Shown here: positions 29,801 through 37,420 of the stretch, piece by piece
Layout of the letters: each line of letters starts with the position of its first letter
Position numbering within the stretch: the stretch's first letter is position 1
Assembly (NCBI RefSeq): GCF_004217545.1
Contig: NZ_SHKY01000001.1
Location: 5,332,001 to 5,396,000, forward strand
Source: Krasilnikovia cinnamomea
GTDB taxonomy: Bacteria > Actinomycetota > Actinomycetes > Mycobacteriales > Micromonosporaceae
Length of the DNA: 64,000 bases
Reading direction: 5' to 3'
Program-made: the position numbers and the translations under genes
Notes under the pieces: model-generated
The model's database searches: none
What the model saw: the letters and a program-made list of their open reading frames with translations, nothing else
What the model was told of the DNA's origin: nothing

Positions 29801-29861
29801 TGCGGCGACGGCTACCGCGAAGCCGCGCGCCGCGCGGTCGCGGGCCGCCGCTGACAGCTGA
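26802..29861 (+). CDS. uvrA: Excinuclease ABC subunit UvrA
   Basis: Damage-recognition ATPase of nucleotide excision repair, 1019 residues. Two ABC modules are split by insertions: Walker A [20 protein letters not shown] and [17 protein letters not shown]; signatures [19 protein letters not shown] and [16 protein letters not shown]; Walker B [15 protein letters not shown] and [14 protein letters not shown]. Zinc cysteine pairs are visible in CPVCG, [16 protein letters not shown] and CEVCKG. The C-terminal 60 residues are a low-complexity Ala/Lys/Thr/Asn-Gly tail not found in the core family. GTG 26802 follows CGGAGTGG. uvrC lies 0.9 kb downstream, with only the Rieske gene between. Confidence 0.97.
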   Translation: [1019 protein letters not shown]

Positions 29862-29885
29862 ACCTTCCCGCTCTCAGGTAACACA

Positions 29886-29926
29886 CAGCTACGCCGGGCC
29901 CGCATGCCGCAGGCCCGGCGTCACTG
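29886..29926 (+). terminator. uvrA terminator hairpin
   Basis: A 10-bp perfect stem (ACGCCGGGCC / GGCCCGGCGT, 29891-29921) is extended outward by CACAG/CTGTG pairs. It lies 25 bp after the uvrA stop. Confidence 0.75.
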
Positions 29927-30119
29927 TGTCGGCCAAGCACGGGAGGCCGCGAAATCCACCCGAAAGCCTCCCGCAAACGCCACAAAGGGGGAGAACGCCG
30001 CCCGAGGTGCCCGGATAATTTCGGTCAGACCCATGAACCACTGCGGTGGATTCCGCGTATCTACAGACAACGCCGCGTAAGGTCCGGGCGCGGCCGAGGG
30101 CACTGGAGGGTACCGACAC

Positions 30120-30680
30120 ATGACTGACGTGCAGGCGAGGACCGACATCGCGCATCCGCAGGGTGAGCCGACCCGCCAGGGCGCAGTGGCGCCCCGCCGC
30201 GCCGTGCTGGCGGGTGCCGGTGCCCTCGGCGCCACCTGCCTGCTGGCCGCGTGCGGCACATCGGGCGGCAGCAGCGGTACGAACCCCAACGGCAGCGACT
30301 TCCAGAACAATCCCGCCCCGGCGGGTAGCAAGGGTGCCGACGCGGGCTTTCCGTCCGGCGGCGACTCCAACGGCGGCGACTCCGGCAACTCCGGCGGGGC
30401 CACGGTGCTGGCCGCGGTGGCCGACGTACCCAAGGGCGGCGGCATCATCCAGGGCGACCTGGTCATCACCCAGCCCAGCGAGGGCACCTTCAAAGCGTTC
30501 AGCAAGGCCTGCACCCACGCGGGCTGCGACGTCAACAAGGTCAACGACGGCGTGATCAGCTGCCCGTGCCACGGCAGCACGTTCTCCATTGAGGACGGTT
30601 CGCCGAAGGGCGGCCCGGCGAACAAGGCGCTGGCCGAGACCAAGGTCAAGGTGGACGGCGACAACATCGTCAAGGCCTGA
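30120..30680 (+). CDS. Rieske [2Fe-2S] lipoprotein, Tat-type signal
   Basis: 186-residue exported Rieske protein. The N-terminus has a twin-arginine-like segment (APRRAVLAGAGALGATC) and a lipobox LLAAC. A Gly/Asn/Ser-rich linker (about residues 45-95) leads to the cluster domain. The ligands are CTHAGC (Cys and His of the first loop) and CPCHGS (second loop), and the end is the usual beta-barrel strand. Such proteins are thought to pass electrons outside the membrane; no partner oxidoreductase is adjacent. ATG 30120 is preceded by GGAGGG. It sits alone between uvrA and uvrC with its own terminator. Confidence 0.88.
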   Translation: MTDVQARTDIAHPQGEPTRQGAVAPRRAVLAGAGALGATCLLAACGTSGGSSGTNPNGSDFQNNPAPAGSKGADAGFPSGGDSNGGDSGNSGGATVLAAVADVPKGGGIIQGDLVITQPSEGTFKAFSKACTHAGCDVNKVNDGVISCPCHGSTFSIEDGSPKGGPANKALAETKVKVDGDNIVKA

Positions 30681-30706
30681 GTGATCCGGACGGCCCGAGT
30701 TTCCGG

Positions 30707-30746
30707 CCGGAGGCCCGACGCCGTGGCGGCGGCGACGGGCCTCCGG
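30707..30746 (+). terminator. Terminator of the Rieske lipoprotein gene
   Basis: A perfect 11-bp stem (CCGGAGGCCCG / CGGGCCTCCGG) with extra inner pairs lies 26 bp after the stop and separates the gene from uvrC. Confidence 0.8.
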
Positions 30747-30773
30747 TCGGCTAATCATGTCAGGGCCACGCAC

Positions 30774-30779
30774 TACTGT
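30774..30779 (+). promoter_or_regulatory. -10 box of uvrC, probable leaderless start
   Basis: TACTGT (TANNNT) ends 6 nt before the GTG at 30786, with no ribosome binding site. Confidence 0.5.
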
Positions 30780-30785
30780 TGAGCC

Positions 30786-32939
30786 GTGCCTGACCCGTCC
30801 AGCTACCGGCCGGCGCCTGGGACCGTGCCCGACGCCCCCGGCGTGTATCGCTTCCGCGACCCGACCGGCCGGGTGATCTATGTCGGCAAGGCCAAGAGCC
30901 TGCGAAATCGGCTGAATTCCTACTTCGCTGACACCTGGTCGCTGCACCCGCGCACCCAGCAGTTGGTCACCACGGCGGCGGCGGTCGACTGGGTGACGGT
31001 CGGCAGCGAGGTCGAGGCGCTGCAGCTCGAGTTCTCCTGGATCAAGGAGTTCGACCCCCGCTTCAACGTCAAGTATCGCGACGACAAGTCGTATCCGTTC
31101 CTCGCCGTCACCCTCAACGAGGAGTTCCCGCGCCTGCAGGTCATGCGCGGCGCCAAACGCAAGGGCGTGCGGTATTTCGGGCCGTACTCGCATGCCTGGG
31201 CCATCCGGGAGACGCTCGACCTGCTGCTGCGGGTCTTCCCCGCGCGGACCTGCTCTGCCGGGGTGTTCAAACGCGCCGGCCAGATCGGCCGTCCCTGCCT
31301 GCTCGGCTACATCGGCAAATGTTCCGCCCCGTGTGTCGGGCAGGTCAGCGCCGCCGAGCACCGGGCCATCGTCGACGACTTCTGCGACTTCATGGCCGGG
31401 CGCACGGATGCGTTCGTCAAGCGTCTTGAGCGCGACATGCTCGACGCTTCCGAGCAGCTGGAGTTCGAGCGGGCGGCGCGGCTGCGCGACGACATCGCCG
31501 CCCTGCGCAGGGCGATGGAGAAGCAGACCGTGGTGCTGGGCGACGGCACCGACGCCGACGTCGTCGCGTTCGCGGAGGACCCCCTCGAGGCCGCGGTGCA
31601 GGTCTTCCACGTCCGCGACGGCCGCGTGCGCGGCCAGCGCGGCTGGGTGGTGGAGAAGACCGAGGAGCTGAGCACCGGCGACCTGGTCCACCACTTCTGC
31701 ACCCAGGTGTACGGCGACGAGCACGGCGAGCGCGACGTCCCCCGGGAGCTGCTCGTGCCCGCGCTGCCAGCCGACGCCCCGGCCCTGGCCGACTGGCTCA
31801 GCGAGCACCGGGGCAGCCGGGTCACGCTACGGGTCCCGCAACGCGGCGACAAGCGGGCCCTGATGGAGACCGTGGCCCGCAACGCCGGTGAGGCCCTCGC
31901 CCGGCACAAGCTGCGCCGCGCCGGTGACCTCACGACCCGCAGCAAGGCACTCGACGAGATCGCCGAGGCCCTCGGCCTGGAGTCCGCGCCGCTGCGCATC
32001 GAGTGCTTCGACGTCTCGCAGATCCAGGGCACCGACGTGGTGGCCAGCATGGTGGTGTTCGAGGACGGACTGGCCCGCAAGAGCGAATACCGCCGGTTCG
32101 CGGTGCGCGGCAACCCCGACGGCAGCGGCACCGACGACCTGGCCGCGATGAGCGAGGTCATGCGACGCCGCTTCGCCCGCTACCGCGCCGAGGCGGGCGG
32201 ATCCGGCGGCCCGGGTGCCGCCGAGCCGGACAGCGCCGCGTCGGCCCCGCCCGCGCGGCCGACCGCCGACAGAGGGCTGGCAGGCGCGGGGCTGGCAGGC
32301 GCGGGGCTGGCAGGCGCGGGGCTGGCAGGCGCGGGGCTGGCAGGCGCGGACGGGACGGTGTCCGCCGAGGGGGCCCCGGCCGCCGCGGAACTGCCGGGCA
32401 TCGACCCGTTGACCGGGCGGCCGCGACGGTTCGCGTACCCGCCGCAGCTGGTCGTCGTGGACGGCGGTCAGCCGCAGGTCAACGCGGTCGCGGCGGTCCT
32501 GTCCGACCTCGGCATCACCGACGTGGCCCTGTGCGGGCTGGCCAAGCGCCTGGAGGAGGTGTGGCTGCCGGGCGAGGACTTCCCCGTCATCCTGCCGCGT
32601 ACCTCCGAGGCGCTGTACCTGCTGCAGCGCGTCCGCGACGAGGCACACCGGTTCGCCATCACGTTTCACCGCCAGCGTCGTTCCAAGCGGATGACGGCCT
32701 CCGCGCTGGACAACATCCCCGGCCTGGGGGAGACCCGGCGCAAGGCGCTGCTGCGGCACTTCGGGTCGCTCAAGCGCCTGGCGCGGGCCACGCCGGAGGA
32801 GGTGACCGAGGTGCCCGGGATCGGTCGGCGTACCGCCGAGGCGGTGCTGGCCGCGCTGCACCCGCCCGCCGAGGGATCCGCCACCGAATCGGGTATCGGA
32901 CCGCAGGCCGGGCAGCCGGGTACAGCGGGGTCGGCCTAG
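30786..32939 (+). CDS. uvrC: Excinuclease ABC subunit UvrC with a repeat insertion
   Basis: Dual-incision nuclease of excision repair, 717 residues against about 610-660 usually. Domains in order: GIY-YIG nuclease (GVYRFRDPTGRVIYVGKAK, near 20), UVR motif for UvrB (LEFERAARLRDDIAALRRAM, near 225), RNase H-like endonuclease (IECFDVSQIQGTDVVASMVV; LVVVDGGQPQVNAVAAVLSD) and tandem helix-hairpin-helix (NIPGLGETRRKALLRHFGSL; VPGIGRRTAEAVLAAL). The extra length is an insert of about 75 residues inside the RNase H-like domain, after RRRFARYRAE, containing five exact GLAGA repeats. Flanking conserved segments stay in frame. It is the first gene of the uvrC-rapZ-yvcK-whiA block. Confidence 0.96.
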   Translation: MPDPSSYRPAPGTVPDAPGVYRFRDPTGRVIYVGKAKSLRNRLNSYFADTWSLHPRTQQLVTTAAAVDWVTVGSEVEALQLEFSWIKEFDPRFNVKYRDDKSYPFLAVTLNEEFPRLQVMRGAKRKGVRYFGPYSHAWAIRETLDLLLRVFPARTCSAGVFKRAGQIGRPCLLGYIGKCSAPCVGQVSAAEHRAIVDDFCDFMAGRTDAFVKRLERDMLDASEQLEFERAARLRDDIAALRRAMEKQTVVLGDGTDADVVAFAEDPLEAAVQVFHVRDGRVRGQRGWVVEKTEELSTGDLVHHFCTQVYGDEHGERDVPRELLVPALPADAPALADWLSEHRGSRVTLRVPQRGDKRALMETVARNAGEALARHKLRRAGDLTTRSKALDEIAEALGLESAPLRIECFDVSQIQGTDVVASMVVFEDGLARKSEYRRFAVRGNPDGSGTDDLAAMSEVMRRRFARYRAEAGGSGGPGAAEPDSAASAPPARPTADRGLAGAGLAGAGLAGAGLAGAGLAGADGTVSAEGAPAAAELPGIDPLTGRPRRFAYPPQLVVVDGGQPQVNAVAAVLSDLGITDVALCGLAKRLEEVWLPGEDFPVILPRTSEALYLLQRVRDEAHRFAITFHRQRRSKRMTASALDNIPGLGETRRKALLRHFGSLKRLARATPEEVTEVPGIGRRTAEAVLAALHPPAEGSATESGIGPQAGQPGTAGSA
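32275..32349 (+). repeat. Five perfect 15-bp tandem repeats inside uvrC
   Basis: The unit GGCTGGCAGGCGCGG occurs five times without a mismatch at 32275-32349 and encodes five Gly-Leu-Ala-Gly-Ala units near residues 497-521 of UvrC. The period keeps the frame, so copy-number change would only lengthen or shorten the loop. Confidence 0.95.
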
Positions 32940-32989
32940 GATGCAGTGTCCGCCCGAGCTCGGGCGCAGCGCAGCGCAGGAGGACGTGC

Positions 32990-33901
32990 GTGAGTGAGTC
33001 CATGCCGGAGTTCGCTCCGGAGGAGCCGGGCCCCGACGAGGCCGGCACCGACCTGGTCGTGGTGACCGGGCTGTCCGGTGGCGGCCGCAGCACGGTCGCC
33101 CGCGCGCTGGAAAACGTCGGTTTCTACGTCGTCGACAACCTGCCCCAGGCGCTCATGCTCGACATGGCCCAGCTCGCGTTCGAGGCCGGCGGGGCCGCCC
33201 GGCGTACCGCGATGGTGCTGGACGTGCGCAGCCGGGCCTTCTCCACCGATCTGGGCGGCGCGGTCCGCGCGCTCAAGGAACGCGGCTTCCACCCGCGGGT
33301 GGTCTTCGTCGACGCCGACGACGAGGTGCTCATCCGGCGGTTCGAGAGCGTGCGCCGCTCACACCCGCTGCAGGGCGACGGGCGGCTCGCCGACGGCATC
33401 GCCGCGGAACGCAAGCTGCTCGAGGAGGCCCGCGAGCAGGCGGACGTGATCATCGACACCAGCCACCTCAACGTCAACCAGCTGCGCCGCCGGGTCGAGG
33501 AGCTGTTCGGCGGTGAGGACGCCCGCAAGCTGCGGATCACCGTGCTCTCGTTCGGCTTCAAGTACGGCCTGCCCCCGGACGCCGACTACGTCATGGACGC
33601 CCGGTTCCTGCCGAACCCGTTCTGGGTGCCGGAGCTGCGCGAGCACACCGGCCTGGAGGAGTCGGTCAGCGGGTACGTCCTGGGTCAGGACGGCGCGGGC
33701 GACTTCGTGCGCACGTACGCGGAGCTGATCGCCTCGACCGCATCCGGATTCGAGCGGGAGGGCAAGCGCTACCTCACCGTGGCCGTGGGCTGCACCGGCG
33801 GCAAGCACCGCAGTGTCGCCCTCGCCGAGGAGCTGACCTCGCGGTTGCGCGACCTTCGCCTGTCCGCTCTCGCCTCCCACCGCGACCTGGGGCGGGAGTG
33901 A
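32990..33901 (+). CDS. rapZ: RapZ-family nucleotide-binding protein
   Basis: 303-residue member of the RapZ/YvcJ family, known as an RNase adapter in E. coli and a nucleotide-binding protein in Bacillus. The Walker A region is VVVTGLSGGGRSTVARAL, with arginine where lysine is usual, a variant I recall from other actinobacterial members. FYVVDNLPQAL, DVRSRAF and VFVDADDEVLIRRF follow. The C-terminal domain has SFGFKYGLPPDADYVMDARF and VAVGCTGGKHRSVALAEEL. GTG 32990 has AGGAGGA 5 nt upstream; the frame upstream is a shadow of uvrC. It overlaps yvcK by 4 bp. Confidence 0.94.
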   Translation: MSESMPEFAPEEPGPDEAGTDLVVVTGLSGGGRSTVARALENVGFYVVDNLPQALMLDMAQLAFEAGGAARRTAMVLDVRSRAFSTDLGGAVRALKERGFHPRVVFVDADDEVLIRRFESVRRSHPLQGDGRLADGIAAERKLLEEAREQADVIIDTSHLNVNQLRRRVEELFGGEDARKLRITVLSFGFKYGLPPDADYVMDARFLPNPFWVPELREHTGLEESVSGYVLGQDGAGDFVRTYAELIASTASGFEREGKRYLTVAVGCTGGKHRSVALAEELTSRLRDLRLSALASHRDLGRE

Positions 33902-34911
33902 CGGAGGGCCCCCGCCGCCTCAAGGTCGTCGCGTTCGGCGGCGGCCACGGCCTCGCCGCCTCGCTGCGCGCGTTACGGCACACCGCACCCGACCTGGATC
34001 TGGACATCACCGCCGTGGTCACGGTCGGCGACGACGGCGGCTCCAGTGGCCGGCTGCGCGCCGAGCGGGACTCGCTGCCCCCCGGGGACCTGCGTCAGGC
34101 GCTGGCGGCCCTGGCCGACGAGGATCCGTTCCATCGGCGCACCGCGGAGCTCCTGCAGTACCGCTTCGCCGTGAGTGGCCACCTCGACCACCCCGGTGAC
34201 GACCGCGTGGTCGACCGCCGCGATCCCCTCGCCGGGCACACCGTCGGGAACCTGCTGCTGGTCGGCCTCATGGAGCTGCTCGGCGACCCGGTCGCGGCGT
34301 TGGAGCACGCGGGGCGGCTGGTGGGGGCGCGGGGCAGGGTGCTGCCGATGGCCCGGCATGCCGTGGGCATCGAGGCCGACGTGCGCGGCGCCGACCCCCG
34401 CCGGCCCGACGAGACGGTCACGGTCCGCGGCCAGCACGCGGTCGCGGTGACCCCGGGCCACGTCGAGGCCGTACGCCTCGTGCCGCCCGCGCCGCCCGCC
34501 TGCGCGGCGGCCCTGACCGCGGTCGCCGAGGCCGACTGGCTGATCTTCGGCCCGGGTAGCTGGTACACCAGCGTGCTGCCGCACCTGCTGATGCCGCAGC
34601 TCGCCGAGGCGATCATGAAGAGTCCGGCCCGGCGGCTGGTGACCCTGAACCTCGCCGCCGACATCGAGACGCTCGGCCTGTCGGCCGCCGACCACCTGGC
34701 CGCCCTGCACTGGTACCTGCCCGGCCTGCACGTCGACGCCGTGCTGGCGGACGCCAGATGGGTGGGCGACCCGGAACCGGTGCACCGGGCGGCGCAGGCG
34801 CTGGGGGCGCGGCTGGTGCTGGCCCCCGTCGCCGTTGCGGACGGCGGCCCCAGGCATGATCCTGAGTCGTTGGGCGTTGCACTGGTGCCTGTCCTGGGTG
34901 CCGCTCGTTAA
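33898..34911 (+). CDS. yvcK: YvcK/GluK family (CofD-like) protein
   Basis: 337-residue UPF0052 protein with a CofD-like Rossmann fold. The N-terminus has the family's KVVAFGGGHGLAASLRAL, followed by DITAVVTVGDDGGSSGRLR with the aspartates of the active-site-like cleft. HTVGNLLLVGLMEL and WLIFGPGSWYTSVLPHLL are further signatures. Homologues bind UDP-sugars and are needed for cell envelope homeostasis on gluconeogenic carbon sources. Translation is coupled to rapZ through GTGA. whiA follows after 59 bp, the conserved gene order of Gram-positive bacteria. Confidence 0.93.
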   Translation: MTEGPRRLKVVAFGGGHGLAASLRALRHTAPDLDLDITAVVTVGDDGGSSGRLRAERDSLPPGDLRQALAALADEDPFHRRTAELLQYRFAVSGHLDHPGDDRVVDRRDPLAGHTVGNLLLVGLMELLGDPVAALEHAGRLVGARGRVLPMARHAVGIEADVRGADPRRPDETVTVRGQHAVAVTPGHVEAVRLVPPAPPACAAALTAVAEADWLIFGPGSWYTSVLPHLLMPQLAEAIMKSPARRLVTLNLAADIETLGLSAADHLAALHWYLPGLHVDAVLADARWVGDPEPVHRAAQALGARLVLAPVAVADGGPRHDPESLGVALVPVLGAAR

Positions 34912-34970
34912 GCATCAGACGACCACGGCCACACATAGTTCACGATCCGGCGCGCGAGGTGACCACGACG

Positions 34971-35951
34971 ATGGCGATGACGGCAGCGGTGAAGGACGAG
35001 CTGAGCCGGGTCGACGTGCCCAAGCCGTGCTGCCGCCGGGCCGAGATGGCGGCGCTGCTGCGCTTCGCGGGCGGGCTGCACATCGTCTCGGGCCGCGTGG
35101 TGGTGGAGGCCGAGCTCGACACGGGCGCGGTGGCACGGCGGCTGCGGCGGGAGATCGCCGACGTGTACGGCTACCCCAGCGAGGTGCACGTGCTGGCCTC
35201 GGGCGGACTCCGCAAGGGCAGCCACTACATCGTGCGCATCGTGAAGGACGGTGAGGCGCTGGCCCGCCAGACCGGGCTGCTGGACGTACGGGGGCGTCCG
35301 GTGCGCGGGCTTCCCCCGCATGTGGTGTCCGCGAACGTGTGCTGCGCGGTCGCCGCCTGGCGGGGCGCGTTCATGGCGCACGGCTCGCTCACCGAGCCGG
35401 GCCGTTCCAGCGCCCTGGAGATCACCTGCCCGGGCCCGGAGGCCGCGCTGGCGCTGCGCGGTGCCGCCCGGCGCATCGGCATCACCGCCAAGGAGCGTGA
35501 GGTCCGGGGCGTGGACCGGGTCGTGATCAAGGACGGCGACGCGATCGCCGCCCTGCTGACCCGCATCGGCGCCCACGCCAGCGTGCTGGCCTGGGAGGAG
35601 CGCCGGGTCCGCCGTGAGGTCCGTGCCACCGCGAACCGGCTGGCCAACTTTGACGACGCGAATCTGCGCCGCTCGGCCCGCGCCGCCGTGGCCGCCGCCG
35701 CCCGGGTCACCCGAGCCCTGGAGATCCTGGCCGACGAGGCCCCCAACCACCTCACCTCCGCGGGCCGGCTGCGGCTGGAGCACCGGCAGGCGTCGCTGGA
35801 GGAACTCGGCGCGCTGGCCGACCCGCCGCTGACCAAGGACGCCATCGCCGGGCGCATCCGCCGGCTGCTGGCGCTGGCCGACAAGCGCGCCCGCGATCTC
35901 GGCATCCCGGACACCGAGGCGGCCGTCACCCCGGAGATGATGGCCTGCTGA
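34971..35951 (+). CDS. whiA: Sporulation regulator WhiA
   Basis: 326-residue DNA-binding protein. The N-terminal half (AAVKDELSRVDVPKPCCRRAEM, CVAAWRGAF-type segments) is the degenerate LAGLIDADG homing-endonuclease fold; the C-terminal part has the WhiA helix-turn-helix (LEELGALADPPLTKDAIAGR, IRRLLALADKRARDLG). In Streptomyces WhiA works with WhiB to start sporulation septation. ATG 34971 is the start: GAGGTG lies about 10 nt upstream. GTG 34959 would also be in frame but has no site. It is the last gene of the uvrC-rapZ-yvcK-whiA block. Confidence 0.95.
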   Translation: MAMTAAVKDELSRVDVPKPCCRRAEMAALLRFAGGLHIVSGRVVVEAELDTGAVARRLRREIADVYGYPSEVHVLASGGLRKGSHYIVRIVKDGEALARQTGLLDVRGRPVRGLPPHVVSANVCCAVAAWRGAFMAHGSLTEPGRSSALEITCPGPEAALALRGAARRIGITAKEREVRGVDRVVIKDGDAIAALLTRIGAHASVLAWEERRVRREVRATANRLANFDDANLRRSARAAVAAAARVTRALEILADEAPNHLTSAGRLRLEHRQASLEELGALADPPLTKDAIAGRIRRLLALADKRARDLGIPDTEAAVTPEMMAC

Positions 35952-36410
35952 CGCCCGTCGCCCGGTCACGGTGATCACGCCAGCGGCGCCGGACCGGAAG
36001 GTACGGCCAGGGGGCCGGCGCACCCGCGGGGTGACGCGGCCCGGCGCGGGCCAGATCCAGTGCGGCCTGTGGTACCACCGCCAACGGGGCGGCCCGTCAT
36101 GGCAGGTCAGGGCGCCGGGTGAGGTATTCGCGATGCTCGATCACCCGTACGTGGCGTGGCGGGTCGTGGACCTGAAGTAACGGTAAGGTCGCGCCCCGGC
36201 GACATGCGCCGTACTTTCCTCCGATAGGGTCTGGGTGACGGCGACGGTGCCGGCAGCAGGGCCGACCGCGCCGTGCCGCCGCCCGTGCGGCGGCGGGGAT
36301 CCTCCGTAAGGCGCGGCGGCCGGGACCACACAGCCGGCCCGCGAGCAATGGTCGGCACACAGTCCTCCGCCGGTCGCATCGCCGGCGGACCGAAACGAGG
36401 AGATCCACCT
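35952..36410. other. 459-bp region upstream of gap
   Basis: This region should hold the promoter of the glycolytic operon. TANNNT hexamers occur at 36184-36189 (TAAGGT) and 36225-36230 (TAGGGT) without a convincing -35. A 15-codon frame at 36133-36180 has a good GAGGT site 7 nt upstream and could encode a short peptide. The gap leader has a CGCCGCCC/GGCGGCGG-type hairpin near 36279-36297. No larger gene is supported. Confidence 0.5.
36133..36180 (+). CDS. Possible 15-residue peptide upstream of gap
   Basis: ATG 36133 is preceded by GAGGT at 7 nt spacing and encodes MLDHPYVAWRVVDLK before a TAA stop. The frame is also the tail of a longer open frame from GTG 35971. It might be a leader or small peptide of the gap region, or chance; no family is recognised. 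Confidence 0.2.
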   Translation: MLDHPYVAWRVVDLK

Positions 36411-37409
36411 GTGACCATCCGGGTTGGCATCAACGGCTTCGGCCGTATCGGCCGCAACTTCTTCCGGGCGGTTCTCGCCTCCGGCGCCGACATCGAGATC
36501 GTCGGTGTCAACGACCTGACCGACAACGCGACCCTCGCCCACCTGCTCAAGTACGACTCGATCCTCGGCCGCCTGCCGCACGAGGTGAAGGCCACCGCCG
36601 ACGAGATCACCGTGGGCGGCAAGACGTTCAAGGCGTTCGCGGACCGTGACCCGGCCAACCTGAAGTGGTCGGACGTCGGCGCCGACGTGGTCATCGAGTC
36701 GACCGGCTTCTTCACCGACGCCACCAAGGCCAAGGTGCACGCGGACAACGGCGCGAAGAAGGTCATCATCTCGGCGCCCGCCAAGAACGAGGACATCACG
36801 ATCGTGATGGGCGTCAACGACAACCTCTACGACGCCGCCAAGCACACGGTCATCTCCAACGCCTCCTGCACCACCAACTGCCTGGCCCCGATGGCCAAGG
36901 CGCTGCACGACGCGGTCGGGATCGAGAAGGGTCTGATGACCACGATCCACGCGTACACGCAGGACCAGAACCTGCAGGACGGCCCGCACAAGGACCTGCG
37001 CCGGGCCCGCGCCGCCGCGCTGAACATCGTCCCCACCTCGACCGGTGCCGCCAAGGCGATCGGCCTGGTCATGCCGGAGCTCAAGGGCAAGCTGGACGGT
37101 TTCGCGCTGCGCGTGCCGATCCCGACCGGCTCGGCCACCGACCTGACCTTCACCGCGTCCCGCGAGACCTCGGTGGACGAGGTCAACGCCGCGGTCAAGG
37201 CGGCCGCCGAGGGCGCGCTGCGGGGCTACCTCACGTACACCGAGGACCCGATCGTGTCGGCGGACATCGTCACCGACCCGGCGTCGTGCATCTTCGACGC
37301 GGGCCTGACCAAGGTGATCGGCAACCAGGTCAAGGTCGTCGGCTGGTACGACAACGAGTGGGGCTACTCGAACCGCCTGGTCGACCTGGTCAAGCTCGTC
37401 GGCGCCTGA
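36411..37409 (+). CDS. gap: Glyceraldehyde-3-phosphate dehydrogenase, type I
   Basis: Glycolytic NAD-dependent oxidation of glyceraldehyde 3-phosphate, 332 residues. The N-terminus TIRVGINGFGRIGRNFFRAV is the dinucleotide fold; the catalytic cysteine is in SNASCTTNCLAPMAKAL; VPTSTGAAKAIGLVMPEL and WYDNEWGYSNRLVDL complete the family signature. GTG 36411 is chosen because GAGGAG lies 8 nt before it and the protein then begins as homologues do. pgk follows after 11 bp, then tpiA: a glycolytic operon of consecutive steps. Confidence 0.96.
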   Translation: MTIRVGINGFGRIGRNFFRAVLASGADIEIVGVNDLTDNATLAHLLKYDSILGRLPHEVKATADEITVGGKTFKAFADRDPANLKWSDVGADVVIESTGFFTDATKAKVHADNGAKKVIISAPAKNEDITIVMGVNDNLYDAAKHTVISNASCTTNCLAPMAKALHDAVGIEKGLMTTIHAYTQDQNLQDGPHKDLRRARAAALNIVPTSTGAAKAIGLVMPELKGKLDGFALRVPIPTGSATDLTFTASRETSVDEVNAAVKAAAEGALRGYLTYTEDPIVSADIVTDPASCIFDAGLTKVIGNQVKVVGWYDNEWGYSNRLVDLVKLVGA

Positions 37410-37420
37410 GGGACGACAGC

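Noticed and set aside
36097..36408. A 103-codon minus-strand frame upstream of gap
   Set aside because: Arg/Ala/Cys-rich, no ribosome binding site, overlapping the gap leader; no protein-like motif.
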